Assembly: GCF_010093595.1 (NCBI RefSeq)
Contig: NW_022985442.1
Location: forward strand, 1,446,021-1,510,020
DNA from: Mytilinidion resinicola
Taxonomy: Eukaryota > Ascomycota > Dothideomycetes > Mytilinidiales > Mytilinidiaceae
DNA length: 64,000 nucleotides
Direction: 5' to 3'
Shown: one piece after another, positions 10,586-20,595 of the stretch
Layout: every line of letters starts with the position of its first letter
Position numbering within the stretch: the stretch's first letter is position 1
Made by a program: the position numbers and the translations under genes
The notes under the pieces: model-generated
The model's database searches: none
The model's input: the letters and a program-made list of their open reading frames with translations, nothing else
What the model was told of the DNA's origin: nothing

Positions 10586-11623
10586 TCACTCTAAGTATAT
10601 GTTGCCACGCATCCTTGAGATATTTTCGAGGAATCCACCGCCATGGCCCTTCTCGCGAGCTTGCTGTTTCTGCGGAGAAGGACCGCGCGGGACCCTTTGC
10701 CTCTGGCTCGCAGTCGAACTCGTTGCCTTCTGCCGTTCCTCTGATAGCTTGACCAGGCTTTCGACGAATTTTATGCGGGCCTTCTCCTCTGCTGTGCCTT
10801 TCCACACCTCTGCAAGGTCTCGTAGTGCCTGTATACGGCTCAAGGCTGCTTCAGCGTCACTGTCACTCCCGGTAATGAGATCGGAAATCTCGTTTCGTAG
10901 CTTCTCCGCAAACTCTCGTCCCTTCTCCTCCCTGCTGTGGCTGTCGGAGCCAGGCTCAGGGGCGGATACCGAGATGAATGAAGAGGCCAGAGAGACTTCG
11001 GACGGCGGAATTGACCACTGCATTGCATCGCCGAACACTTTTATAACGTTGTCTAGGCGGTCCCTGACCTGCGTTAAGGTCCGTAGCTGTGAGATGTATG
11101 GCGGTAAGTCAGCGCCAGACTTGGTTGCATTGGGAGCTTTCGCGTCGCCGCCAGCGTCTTGCTCGGCGTCATCTACGGATGTTTCTTCCTCGCTGGCTTC
11201 TGGAGCTGCCTCTTTCTCGAGTAAAATACCACCAGGCAGAAACCTGCAGATTTCGGGCTGCAAGCCATCCGTCAGAGCTTCCGAGAGAGTCACAGTCTCT
11301 CCCCGCAAGACCTCCACCTCGTACGCCAAACGGCCCCCGCTCCGCAGTATGTCGTCGGTCAATTGGGTCAGAATGGTGGACAGGCGGGCGGTGTGAGCAT
11401 TGAGCTGCGACAGGAGTGTCTGGGTCTGGGACGACAGGTCTGGGAGGGAGACGGCGGCGGTCTTGGAGGCGCGGGAGGACGCTGAAGAGTGGGCGAGTGG
11501 AGGGAGGGTGGCATTGAGGTAGTCGGCGGGGCTGAAGGAGAGCTGGAGAAAGGGTCGAAGAGCCGGGTCGGATACGTGAGAGGATCGAGGCGCGGATTCG
11601 TCGGCGGCAGCAGAGACGGCCAT
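10586..11623 (-). CDS. COG7-like conserved oligomeric Golgi complex subunit (short fungal form)
   Basis: One uninterrupted frame of 345 residues from an ATG at 11623-11621. In the COG complex, subunit 7 belongs to the lobe that tethers retrograde vesicles at the Golgi. The N-terminal part has a short DPALRPFLQLSFSPADYLN segment. A helical stretch follows with heptad character: QTQTLLSQLNAHTARLS, then LTDDILRSGGRLAYEVEVLR, typical of the fungal COG7 N-terminal domain. After it come a low-complexity acidic linker and a second helical region (LRTLTQVRDRLDNVIKVFGD). The C-terminus is charged and Gly-rich. The protein is about half the length of animal COG7, as is usual for filamentous-fungal homologues. 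It shares a 963-bp divergent upstream region with the PARP-UBC gene. The family call is from pattern recall. Confidence 0.65.
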   Translation of the reverse strand: MAVSAAADESAPRSSHVSDPALRPFLQLSFSPADYLNATLPPLAHSSASSRASKTAAVSLPDLSSQTQTLLSQLNAHTARLSTILTQLTDDILRSGGRLAYEVEVLRGETVTLSEALTDGLQPEICRFLPGGILLEKEAAPEASEEETSVDDAEQDAGGDAKAPNATKSGADLPPYISQLRTLTQVRDRLDNVIKVFGDAMQWSIPPSEVSLASSFISVSAPEPGSDSHSREEKGREFAEKLRNEISDLITGSDSDAEAALSRIQALRDLAEVWKGTAEEKARIKFVESLVKLSEERQKATSSTASQRQRVPRGPSPQKQQAREKGHGGGFLENISRMRGNIYLE

Positions 11624-12586
11624 GATGCCCAGGCGGTGTTGGATAGCGACGATGGCGGTGCAAATTCAACGGCGTGTGGAGCTGTAGGTGCCTTGGTCCC
11701 TAGTTGCGGGAGCTTAGAAAGGTGCCCCTCGCGCCGCCACAGCGTGACAAGCCAGGCACTGGTCGCCTGTTTACCTCAAGGTTCGCTGTAGTGTACCAGC
11801 ACTGCAACTCGGCCATATTGCTTCAACAGCTGCCATTCAATTCCTCTCTCATTGCCGCTGTCATACTGTCGACTGTTGCGACAGCCTCGCCGGGCAGCTG
11901 CTCCCACCATCGCTAACTCGACCGCCTATCTACGGCGACCTCTCGCGGCCGTGCTGGCGGGGAGCTCAGTTCACTGCCACACTGCCCCACTGCCCACTTG
12001 CTGCCTGGCAAAGGCTCCAGACGGCTGTGAATGCCCTGCCAGACGGGCCTCCTCCTGAATCGTCTTGAACAGGCCATTGACCAGTCGTCTACCGTGCAAG
12101 ACATCGCACCGTGAATCATCCGCCCGCAGCTTGGCTGCTCTTTTTTCGCGCGCCTGCTCCAGCTGTCTGCTGCCTGGACCGCTGTCTAAAACACCACACT
12201 TCCGCCAGCAGCCTCCGTCCACCCTCCTTTCATTTGTCTCTCTCACACTGAGACGGCTGCCTCTTGCCGTGCTCTACTAGGCCTTTCGAGATCCTTCGTT
12301 CGTCGAGCTGTGTGTTCTAAGGTTCGCCGTGCATTTGTACCAACCTCAGCAGCCTTGCCCCACCACCACCCGCCTGAAGAAGTCAACCCTCCACGTTGCA
12401 CCTCAATCTGGACCACCGAGACCCAAATTCTCTGTCCCCAAGATACAAGTCCTGCCAGTTCCTCTGGAGAGCTTGCAGCTGCATCTTTGCTGCCTTAATT
12501 CCAGTCAGGAGCGTGGCACCACCCCGCCTCACTTTACCTAGGACTCCGCACACGTACCGCCCAGCAGGAAACCTTCCACCGCCACG
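11624..12586. promoter_or_regulatory. Divergent promoter region with pyrimidine-rich leader
   Basis: This 963-bp stretch lies between the start codons of two divergent genes. From about 11850 the plus strand is strongly C/T-rich, as in long fungal 5' leaders, and several short upstream frames precede the ATG at 12587. No clear TATA box was seen. Confidence 0.45.
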
Positions 12587-15500
12587 ATGCCTAGGAAGGC
12601 GTACATTGCGGACCTCCAGCAGGCCGTCGGAGGACTTTCTATCGTTGGTATCAGCGATGTCCAGGTTGGCGGCGACGATGGGGAGTTCACGTTCCGCGTC
12701 AAGAACGCAGCCAATGGCAACACCATGGAGCTTTCTGCACTAATCCCGGAGCTATCTGAGTACCCGTCAAGTCACACCTGCATGCTATTTGCCTCCGATA
12801 ATGTTCCAAATAAGGTTGCCCAGGCTCTCCCGGATATTGCAGATGCAGCCACAGGCAAGACTATTGTCCAGCTCCTCGAATTGGTTGCTCGGAAGCTGGA
12901 GTCCACAGACCGCGATGGCGATACACAGATGATGGATTCTCAACAAGCTTATGGGTCTGATTACGAGGACGACGACGAAGAGGACTACTCCGGGGACGAG
13001 TATTTCCCCGACGACGAGGTTGTCCCTAAAGCACAATATTCCAAATCAGAGGCTGCTGACCCGTCGTCCTACGCGCAGCCAACGTCACAGTTCCGGCATC
13101 GCATCCGAGCAGATCTGCTATCAGCCAAATCGACTGGTTTCAAGGTCGGACATCTCGGGTCTCTGATGGATGGGCTAGGCTGCTATGTCACCATCTCGTG
13201 TCGAATCGCCAAACTGGGCATCTCCGAAGAGGCCATGCAAGCATGGCAGATCGAGCCAACTGAGTACCTGGTCTTGATCCTCTACTACCCTAACGGATAC
13301 AAGAGCGTAGAGTCCCTGAGGAGCTATGATGCTGCCACGGCCCGTCGGCATATCAGCATGAGGATCGGGATCAGCAATTCCTACAAGCCCACGATGCAGG
13401 AGGCCGTTCGGGCGTTCACTGTGTTGTCCAAGGACGAGGAGAAGCGTCGCGAAGCAGCGCAAGGAGACTCCCAATCACAAGATCCGTCGGCCGGGCGAGG
13501 CTTCCGAAACTCTTTCATCTCTCGTCCCCTAAATGAGCTCCTCAACGAGCGGCTCGTCACACTTATTGAGTACCGATATATGGGTATGCCATGGTCTGGA
13601 GCGGAACAGTACTACACCGACCACCTCGGGACAAATATTGAGAATTCCGACATGATGAACGACAAATACATGGAGCTAGAACAGGTTGCTACCGCATACC
13701 CGGCACTCGTCACAGGGGACCATGTTCAGGAGGCTGCCTCAGACCAGGTTACGTCGCTCCCACTTATCGCCATGCAATTTGTTCTTCGGCACTTCGTGCG
13801 TTGTACCGAGTTTTGTCTTGTTTGCTTCGGCAAGATGGCGGACGACCTCGAGGCCATCAAGCCGTACGTTTGCGACAAGCCTCTTTGCTTATACCAATAC
13901 ATGTCCCTTGGCTTTGGTCCCAGCATAGAGCATGAAATAATTGCACAACCAAAGGTGGTGGACCTGCTCATTAGCTTCTGCTATGCCAGTGCCAGACAAG
14001 GCGGTCTGAAGGACTTCCCAACTGGTCTGAGCTTGATGGTTCCCCCTGCGAGCGCACTCGAAAATCTGGACCTCAACACGTCTGTGAGCAACTACCCCGG
14101 ATATATGCCGGCTTACAACACCCCTCTGCAGGCACCGCCCTCTCCAGCCAAAAGTACCACGGCAGCCACTTTGCCTGGCAAGATGCGTTTCGACACGTCG
14201 AAGCTTGAAATGATCTTCGACAATCCAAACGAGCCGTGCCCATTCAGGAGTGGAGAGTGGATCATTATCCGCACCGTCGATAATCCAACCCGCTCACTTC
14301 ATTGCCGCATCGTAGAGACTACCTTCTTCCCCACAGTAAAGGTGTCGGAGCCGGTCATTCCAGCGAGCTCTCTACCTGATAACTCACATGGGGCGAACTA
14401 TGCTGCTCCAAACTACGTTGCTCCAACCTATCCTAAGGCGCCTGTTGGTAATGTCCCTTCAAACTTTACTCCAGCCACGTACTTTGCCTACAACCAGAAT
14501 TTCGACGAGCTGCACGAGTTCTACAAACGACAGGCTATCTATTCTCTCTTGGATTGCCTACCAAGTGTGGCCGACATGAGACTTTATCTTTTGCGAAAGG
14601 CACAGTCAGGTCTGAACACCTGGGTCGACCGTATATCTCCGGCCGCCTTGGGCATTCTGCGGTGGATCATTGCGTCGAACCGAGCTTGTATCATGCAAGT
14701 TGATCATTCGACCGATCCGAAGGGCAAGAAAGGCGAAGAGCGGCTATACGGAATGACTGGATATACGCAGTTTCGATTTGCTATGGGAGCGCCTGACAAG
14801 GAGCGGCGCTTCATCACTGCTGTCCGGAGCACTTCAGATCGTCTGAAGCTGAAATATCCCACATTCTTTGCCTGGCATGGCAGCCCTCTCCAGAATTGGC
14901 ACAGCATCATCCGAGAGGGTCTGCACTTCAACCATACCGCACATGGTAGGGCTTACGGCCATGGGGTCTACCACTCTCTTGATTACAACACGAGCATGGG
15001 ATACTGCGGTTACGGGTATACTCCAGCATCGGCCTGGCCTCCGAGCGAGCTTAAAGTTAGCTCTGCCATTGCTTTGAACGAGATTGTCAACGCCCCCAAG
15101 GAGTTCGTCAGTTCAAACCCACATATGGTGGTCGCTCAGCTAGACTGGATCCAAACTCGATACCTTTTTGTCAAGGGCTCCCAGCCCGATGTCAATACAG
15201 TGCAGGATACGAGACCACTTCAGGTTCACGAGCAAGATCCGAATGCGACACCACGTGGTCCCACCGATAAGATCATCATCCCGATCACTGCCGTATCAAA
15301 TTCCCGCCGCCCCCGTTCCGTATCAATCAAAACTACTAGCAAGCGCATCAAGGCATCTGGGAAGAATATATCCGACCCAATTGTCTTGGATGACGATTTC
15401 GATGATTCGGCAAGTGTTGCTACGTTGGAAGAAGATCTCGCTATTCTATGCGACGACGACCTGCCCGTACAGGAGAATGAACCTGAGGCACAACCTTATG

Positions 15501-16305
15501 TCGGTAAAGGAAAGGGCAAAGCAACTTCGTTCTTCTCCAAACTTGTTGGCTCGTCTAAAGACTCCAAGCCGACGAAACCCATGATGGATTTCGTTCCTGG
15601 CAGCCTTGATGCCTCGAAGTTACCCATGCTTGAACCACCAGCTTGGGCCACATCGCCCGCAACTAAGCGACTTCAACAAGACTTCAAGGCGCTCCTCAAA
15701 GTGCAAGACACTGAGCCTCTGCATGAACTAGGCTGGTACATCGATCCAGATTTGATCACGAACATGTATCAATGGATCGTTGAGCTGCATTCTTTTGATC
15801 CGACTCTTCCTCTCGCAAAGGACATGAAGTCAAAGGGCATCAAGAGCATTGTTATGGAGTTGCGATTTGGAAAAGACTATCCGATGAGCCCGCCGTTTGT
15901 GCGAGTCATTCGCCCACGCTTTTTGGGTTTCCAGGCAGGTGGCGGTGGACATGTCACTATTGGAGGCGCTTTGTGCATGGAGGTATGTGATTTCTTTTGT
16001 ATATCTCCCATTGTCATCATTTAAGCGTCGATTTATATCAACAGCTGCTGACCTTTTCTTAGCTTCTGACCAACAACGGCTGGAGCGCCGTCTCTTCCAT
16101 CGAATCCGTTCTTCTCCAAGTCCGCATGGCCATGTCCAGCCTAGACCCCAAGCCAGCTCGTCTTGAGAACGGCGCGATGCGTGATTACGGCGTCGGCGAG
16201 GCTGTCGAAGCGTACGTCCGTTCCTGCAATACGCATGGATGGACGGTCCCAGAAGGCTTCAGAGAGATGGCATATGGTGGCCAGCCTAGCACGAGCGGAT
16301 GGTAA
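12587..16305 (+). CDS. PARP-UBC fusion protein (mono-ADP-ribosyltransferase-like plus UBE2Q-like E2)
   Basis: Exons 12587-15982 and 16063-16305 give 1212 residues. An acidic segment (about 130-145) lies within the N-terminal region. A PARP catalytic core lies near residues 690-880: FAWHGSPLQNWHSIIREGL carries the NAD-binding His764, followed by YGHGVYHSLDYNTSMGY. The third triad position, in TRYLFV, is not Glu, which suggests mono-ADP-ribosylation rather than chain formation. After a linker, residues about 1045-1200 form a ubiquitin-conjugating fold closest to UBE2Q: a YPMSPPFVRV block, then GGALCMELLTNNGWS with the candidate active-site Cys1130. The intron lies three codons after that Cys. 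PARP and UBC domains on one chain are known from Pezizomycotina. Substrates are unknown. A further intron at 16302-16373 would replace the stop and add an 85-residue tail. Confidence 0.88.
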
Positions 16306-17058
16306 TGCGAGACTGGAAATGGCATTTCCAGAACCTATTAGCATGACCTACTAACATCGGTATTGCCTCATAGGACTATTGTCGATGATACGCCCTCCGA
16401 ACCCTCTACTCTTGTTCACTTCAGGAGGAATCTGGCTAGTAGACATCTGCTTTCATTGTCTTTCCTTTACTCTCATTGCATGAACACATCACGACGGATC
16501 ATGGATATGGCGAATAGAAGCAATTTCCTTGGTCTGCATCATCATTTTCGGCATTGGCTGGCGTTTTTGCGGCAGGAAATCGCGATGGTGCTTTCGGGCG
16601 TCTGGCCTCAAAGATGTGCAGCGGGAACCTGACACGAAACTTTCTGGCGAAGTGTTAGATGGAGTCAACCAATTGAGGTGTAATTTGTGGGTTTGGCGTA
16701 GCATATGGCTATGGCGCTATCGACTCGGCGCGCTGTTCGAAGGGCTTTCTGAGATGGTTAATGGGAACCGGAGCTTAGGCGCAAATAGATGCTGCGAAAA
16801 TGATATTGGTACTATTGTGACTCGAGGATTTAGTTTGTGTGAGGCCACGTATGCGAATCTGGTAGCCTGCTTTAGGTACCATGGTAACAGTGTCTTTTGT
16901 TCCACTACTATCTACAGTTAGAGTTTACACGGTACCTTTTCATTTTCTTAGTACACAACTACGATCTACAGGCGGAGTTTACATTCCCTTGTTATTTCCT
17001 TACAGCATTTTTTAGCTTCGTCATCCCCAAATCACGATCAGCCATCAGCATCGTCAAA
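16306..17058. other. 3' flank of PARP-UBC gene, possible extra exon
   Basis: This holds a good intron-like segment (16302-16373, branch CTACTAAC, acceptor CATAG). The frame after it stays open to a TGA at 16630-16632. Beyond that, nothing recognisable was seen up to the small frame at 17059. Confidence 0.4.
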
Positions 17059-17235
17059 ATGCCGCCTCTTACTTCCTCGACTACATCCACACCTGCCACG
17101 GCCGCCACATTCTCTGTCCAAGAATCCCAACCCCAGCCTACAGCAGCTGAAAAGGCCAAGATCCGGGAATTTTGGGCTCAATTCTATTCACAGTCCTCGT
17201 CTGCGCCGGCCAACTCCACTGAACCATCCAAGTAG
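17059..17235 (+). CDS. Possible small protein, 58 residues
   Basis: The ATG lies in a favourable context (TCAAAATGCC), and a 58-codon frame ends at TAG 17233-17235. The product is Ser/Thr/Pro/Ala-rich, with a central amphipathic segment AEKAKIREFWAQFY. A C/T-rich leader precedes it. There is no known family, signal peptide or membrane segment. It could equally be a chance frame; conservation would decide. Confidence 0.35.
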   Translation: MPPLTSSTTSTPATAATFSVQESQPQPTAAEKAKIREFWAQFYSQSSSAPANSTEPSK

Positions 17236-17543
17236 GAACCTGACTACACCCGACGACGCACAAGTTTAGTCTTTTGGGAAAGAGAACACCGGGCGTAAGA
17301 TGGATTAGGGAAACGGAAGTCAGGGCTATGTGAAAAGGTCTGGGGGAGGGGTCAAAGAATAGGATCGAGAGCTTGAAGCTATATATCTGAAGGAGCTATG
17401 GACGAGCGATGGGAGTCTCGCAATTCATCTGCAAGAACAACAAGATAACATACAAGACTCCTCGGGATCACACCTAATACGTATGCCCTACACCTCCAAT
17501 CTCATCACTTCCTGAGAATCGATCCCCAAAACCACCACCCCCC

Positions 17544-18641
17544 TCACATCCCCGTAACATACCGATGCTGATCCGTCATCTCCGTCACCTGCACCCTCAT
17601 CCCCACCCTCACCTCCGCCGCCCCCTTCCGCGGCACACACAGCATCCCAAAACACGGCTTAAACGTAATCCCCGGATCCACCCTCCGATACTTCATCAGC
17701 GTATTCCACGGCTGCCGCTTATGCTCCTCCGCCGTCTCCGGGTCCACATTCGGCACATGACATCTTGCACAGCGCGCGACCACATCCAGCACCACGCCCT
17801 CCAAGCCCAGCTCGTGCAGCACGTTCGCGTAGAACGTCGCCGCCGCGTCGGCCTCTGGCACGATGCGCAGCGTCTTCCAACGGTCCTCGGCCCACGGCGC
17901 GGTGCCGGCGACGAGGATGTTGGGCCGGAAGCGCGTCACGCCGATCGTGGCCTCGTCCTGCGCGGCGAGGCGCGCGTTGAGCTCCGCGATGCTGGCTTCG
18001 CTGCCGACGAGGATGGGCATCAGGTCCGCGAAGCAGGTGGATGCGGCGCGGCCGAGGTGCGCGGGGCTGCCGTTGCCGACGAGCGCGCGCGGTGTCGATG
18101 AGACGGGGGGTTTGTAGACGAGGCGGACTTCTTGCGCGAAGAAGGCGTTGAAGGAGTGCGTGATGGCGGGGTCGTATTCGTGGGTCGGCATGGTGGTGCT
18201 CCAGACGGTGGCGTCTTGGATGGTTGTGTGCTCGGCGAGCCAGGCGGCGGAGGGGTGCGCGGGGATGGAGAAAGACAGCTTCTCGTCCATGGAGTCCGGG
18301 GCGGGCGCGGTAATGGTGAGGGTGTTGCTAGAGGGGTCGTAGGAGGGCCGGATCAGGGTCATGCGTGCGTTTTGACGGATGGTGAGGAATTTGCGGTCAG
18401 GGTAGGATACCCACATCCATTGGCGGTCGAGGTCTAAGCCTGTGGGTAGGAGGCGTGCTGAGGTTACGGCGATGCCGTGGCAGGATTTGATCGGGTGGAG
18501 GAAGAGGTTTGTGATGGTTGTTGGTGGTGGGAGGGGGATTTTGGGGCGCTTGCTCCATTGATTTATGACTAGATAGAGGGAAAGTGGGAGGATGAAAATG
18601 GCCGTTATGATAAAAGCTTGGAAAGTATTGGAAAGGGCCAT
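17544..18641 (-). CDS. MOSC-domain protein, mARC-like membrane-anchored molybdenum cofactor enzyme
   Basis: A single exon of 365 residues. Residues about 7-27 form one membrane helix (FQAFIITAIFILPLSLYLVI), as in mARC proteins anchored to the outer mitochondrial or another membrane. The MOSC N-terminal beta-barrel follows (LFLHPIKSCHGIAV, LDLDRQWMWV). The MOSC domain carries CARCHVPNVDPETAE, where a conserved Cys would ligate molybdenum, and ends with FKPCFGMLCV. Relatives reduce N-hydroxylated compounds such as amidoximes, using electrons from cytochrome b5, or act as cofactor sulfurase C-terminal domains. The lack of an aminotransferase domain excludes a full Moco sulfurase. The coding strand is GC-rich. 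The catalytic role is inferred from the family. Confidence 0.85.
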   Translation of the reverse strand: MALSNTFQAFIITAIFILPLSLYLVINQWSKRPKIPLPPPTTITNLFLHPIKSCHGIAVTSARLLPTGLDLDRQWMWVSYPDRKFLTIRQNARMTLIRPSYDPSSNTLTITAPAPDSMDEKLSFSIPAHPSAAWLAEHTTIQDATVWSTTMPTHEYDPAITHSFNAFFAQEVRLVYKPPVSSTPRALVGNGSPAHLGRAASTCFADLMPILVGSEASIAELNARLAAQDEATIGVTRFRPNILVAGTAPWAEDRWKTLRIVPEADAAATFYANVLHELGLEGVVLDVVARCARCHVPNVDPETAEEHKRQPWNTLMKYRRVDPGITFKPCFGMLCVPRKGAAEVRVGMRVQVTEMTDQHRYVTGM

Positions 18642-19271
18642 TTTATATCTGACTTCGGATAGAATGTAGACTTTTCTAGACTAGAAAGTGGAATTGAGGA
18701 GTGTTGTAGGGGCGCAGATATGAAAAAAAGATTTTGAGATACTAGAAAGCGTCCGCGTATCCCGAAAATTTGACTAATGCCTCCGCTCTACGAAAAAGGG
18801 TATCTCCTCAAGTAATAGGTCTTAAAGCTGCCTCACAGGCATATGATGATTCATTAAAATTACCTCCCGGAGAACATTGAGTCTGAGGAAGGGAGACTTA
18901 TGTACAAATGGATGAAAGGAGTTCTAGAATCAAGATGACATCGCTGCTTGCTAACAAGACAATGTCGGCGGGGTTGTCGGCATCTCTCTCGGACTCGGCG
19001 TGCCGATGCCAAGAGATATATCTCGCTGACTAAGGTGCTTAAGCGAGCGCCGCCAAAGCTTTCCGCAAATTCTTGCAACCTCCCCATCCTCAACACCCCA
19101 ACACGAGCTTTCGCATCACAACAGATGGGCAGAGCAACTACAGTGATGCCATTGAGCCACTACAAGAAGCAAAGTTGTCTCATCACTCACTAATAGGAAG
19201 CTTCTCGATGTCGCTGCTGGCTAGCTCATCAGAAGCTACCGAGATCTGCTCATAGGTGTCAGTCTCTCCAG
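18642..19271. other. Upstream region of the MOSC gene and of the snoRNA host transcript
   Basis: No coding frame is supported. The 5' end and first exon of the snoRNA host transcript should lie here, ending at the donor at 19272. A TATA-like GATATAT at about 19015 is a possible promoter element, but the start of transcription cannot be fixed. Confidence 0.4.
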
Positions 19272-19297
19272 GTAAGAACTTTCAATACCTCCCTTCC

Positions 19298-19391
19298 TCT
19301 TAATGATGATTTTTCATACCATATACAAACTAGAGTCTTTGACCTCCAAGGAGGAATGAAACTTTTACGAAAGCACGTCAGTCTGATCAAG
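19298..19391 (+). ncRNA. snR78: Box C/D snoRNA, snR78 homologue (25S Um2421)
   Basis: The C box ATGATGA is at 19303-19309 and the D box CTGA at 19383-19386. The guide CAAACTAGAGTC (19326-19337) is the exact complement of 25S rRNA GACTCTAGTTTG. Counting five bases up from the D' box TTGA (19339-19342), A19334 pairs with the U known as Um2421 in yeast numbering. It directs fibrillarin-dependent 2'-O-methylation in the nucleolus. Flanking CTT/AAG can close a short terminal stem. It lies in host intron 1. Confidence 0.85.
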
Positions 19392-19535
19392 ATGCTTCCA
19401 TAACATACGCTCGAAATATTTTCGATCACACAGATTGCTGATCTATCTGCGCAGGCTCCCCTTGACTACAGACTCCGACCATTAACTGTCCCTGATGCAA
19501 AATGTAAGCCATCTCTAGCTCGATTCTTATACCCA

Positions 19536-19635
19536 ACACATTGTATGATGATCAGAGTGCTTTGCACGCTGGAAATTACCGACTGAGACCTCTGGTCTAC
19601 GACGACAAAAAAGGCTGATTCTGAACCTATTGTGT
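19536..19635 (+). ncRNA. snR77: Box C/D snoRNA, snR77 homologue (18S Um578)
   Basis: The C box ATGATGA is at 19545-19551, the D' box CTGA at 19583-19586 and the D box CTGA at 19621-19624. The guide ending ATTACCG before D' complements the 18S 530-loop sequence CGGTAAT. The fifth base (A19578) pairs with U578, the snR77 target. The match continues to GCTGG with one extra A bulged. ACACA (19536-19540) and TGTGT (19631-19635) can form the terminal stem. It lies in host intron 2. Confidence 0.85.
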
Positions 19636-19767
19636 CACTACCTTCATTTTGCCAATTTTCTATTGAAGGATCATGGACTGACATTCCTAATCGCAGAGAC
19701 AGAACCCCTACCTTCCACCTTGGCCAACCCTATGTACGGTACGAACACCGCTCTTCCTTCTCGAGTC

Positions 19768-19859
19768 GACTATATGATGAATGGCACTGGGCTCCGAAAA
19801 TCCATGATCGGATATGCCTTTTTGTGGCAGGCCTAGAAAACCTCGCCCACTGATTGTCA
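19768..19859 (+). ncRNA. snR76: Box C/D snoRNA, snR76 homologue (25S Cm2197)
   Basis: The C box is at 19774-19780 and the D box CTGA at 19850-19853. The guide GCACTGGGC (19784-19792) complements 25S GCCCAGTGC. With the D' box read as CCGA (19794-19797), the fifth base G19789 pairs with C2197, the yeast snR76 target. GAC before the C box and GTC after the D box can pair. It lies in host intron 3. Confidence 0.85.
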
Positions 19860-19987
19860 ACAACATGCACACATCTTCTTGGATGACAGACTTGCTCCTT
19901 ACTGAGACGTCTCTAGGATGGCTTTACTTCGCAGTGATGTATGGTTGTTTTTGCGTAACGTAAGTTGCCGGCGTCACTCACGCATTT

Positions 19988-20083
19988 TCCTACATGATGA
20001 ACCATTTAGATGACGAGTCTTATCCGGGTTTCCGATGCAGACAACCTTTTTTATATACCATTCATGCATTTTCTGATCCAGTA
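19988..20083 (+). ncRNA. snR75: Box C/D snoRNA, snR75 homologue (25S Gm2288)
   Basis: The C box is at 19994-20000 and the D box CTGA at 20073-20076. The guide TTAGATGACGAG (20006-20017) is the exact complement of 25S CTCGTCATCTAA. With the D' box CTTA (20019-20022), the fifth base C20014 pairs with G2288, the snR75 target. Before the D box, CCATTCATGC also complements nearby 25S GCATGAATGG, although the fifth position there is not paired, so it may act as accessory pairing. It lies in host intron 4. Confidence 0.87.
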
Positions 20084-20257
20084 GCACAAACTCTGCATGC
20101 TCTTCAACTGCTATTTCGTTTGCAATCTGCTAACGACAATCACAACAGATGTTTCATACAAGTTAATCAGACATAATTCTTCAACCTTGACAGCCCGACT
20201 GCTTCGCCCAGCTCCGAGCCTCCTGGTACGGCACTTCCCATCCTACCCACTATCCCA

Positions 20258-20345
20258 CATTACATGATGATTCGACCTACAAATGACAAGCATATGTCCA
20301 AGTTGCCTTCGGGTGCGAAGACGAGAATGTCTTAACTGATTCAAT
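20258..20345 (+). ncRNA. snR74: Box C/D snoRNA, snR74/U27 homologue (18S Am28)
   Basis: The C box is at 20264-20270 and the D box CTGA at 20336-20339. The guide GACAAGCATATG (20285-20296) complements the 5' end of 18S, CATATGCTTGTC. With the D' box CCAA (20298-20301), the fifth base T20293 pairs with A28, the site served by yeast snR74 and human U27. It lies in host intron 5. Confidence 0.87.
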
Positions 20346-20493
20346 CGCCAGAGGCTTCTTTGGTTTCATTGCATTTGATGGAACTGCGCTGACCTGTTCC
20401 TCAGCCACTAATACCGATACTGACCCAAAACTCGTGTTCGATTTTCAAATGTATGTATCTGCCCTCCCGTATTTCTTGCTCCCCCCAACGAAA

Positions 20494-20595
20494 GTGTCTC
20501 GAATGATGATACTCTTTCAATCACGACGGTCTTCTTAGCTACTCAGTAGCATTGATGACATTGCCCTTGACCGGGCTAAACTCTGACACCGACAC
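20494..20595 (+). ncRNA. snR73: Box C/D snoRNA, snR73 homologue (25S Cm2959)
   Basis: The C box is at 20503-20509, the C' box TTGATGA at 20552-20558 and the D box CTGA at 20583-20586. The guide CACGACGGTCT (20522-20532) complements 25S AGACCGTCGTG. With the D' box CTTA (20534-20537), the fifth base G20529 pairs with C2959, the snR73 target. GTGTC (20494-20498) pairs with GACAC after the D box to make the terminal stem. It lies in host intron 6. Confidence 0.87.

Noticed and set aside
17565..18437. Plus-strand frames of 178 and 101 codons opposite the MOSC gene
   Set aside because: They are Arg/His/Pro- or Gly/Val-rich shadows of a well-supported minus-strand protein.
18843..18884. A further C box-like ATGATGA with CTGA about 30 bp later, just upstream of the snoRNA cluster
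   Set aside because: The spacing is too short for a eukaryotic C/D snoRNA, there is no terminal stem, and no rRNA complement could be recognised.
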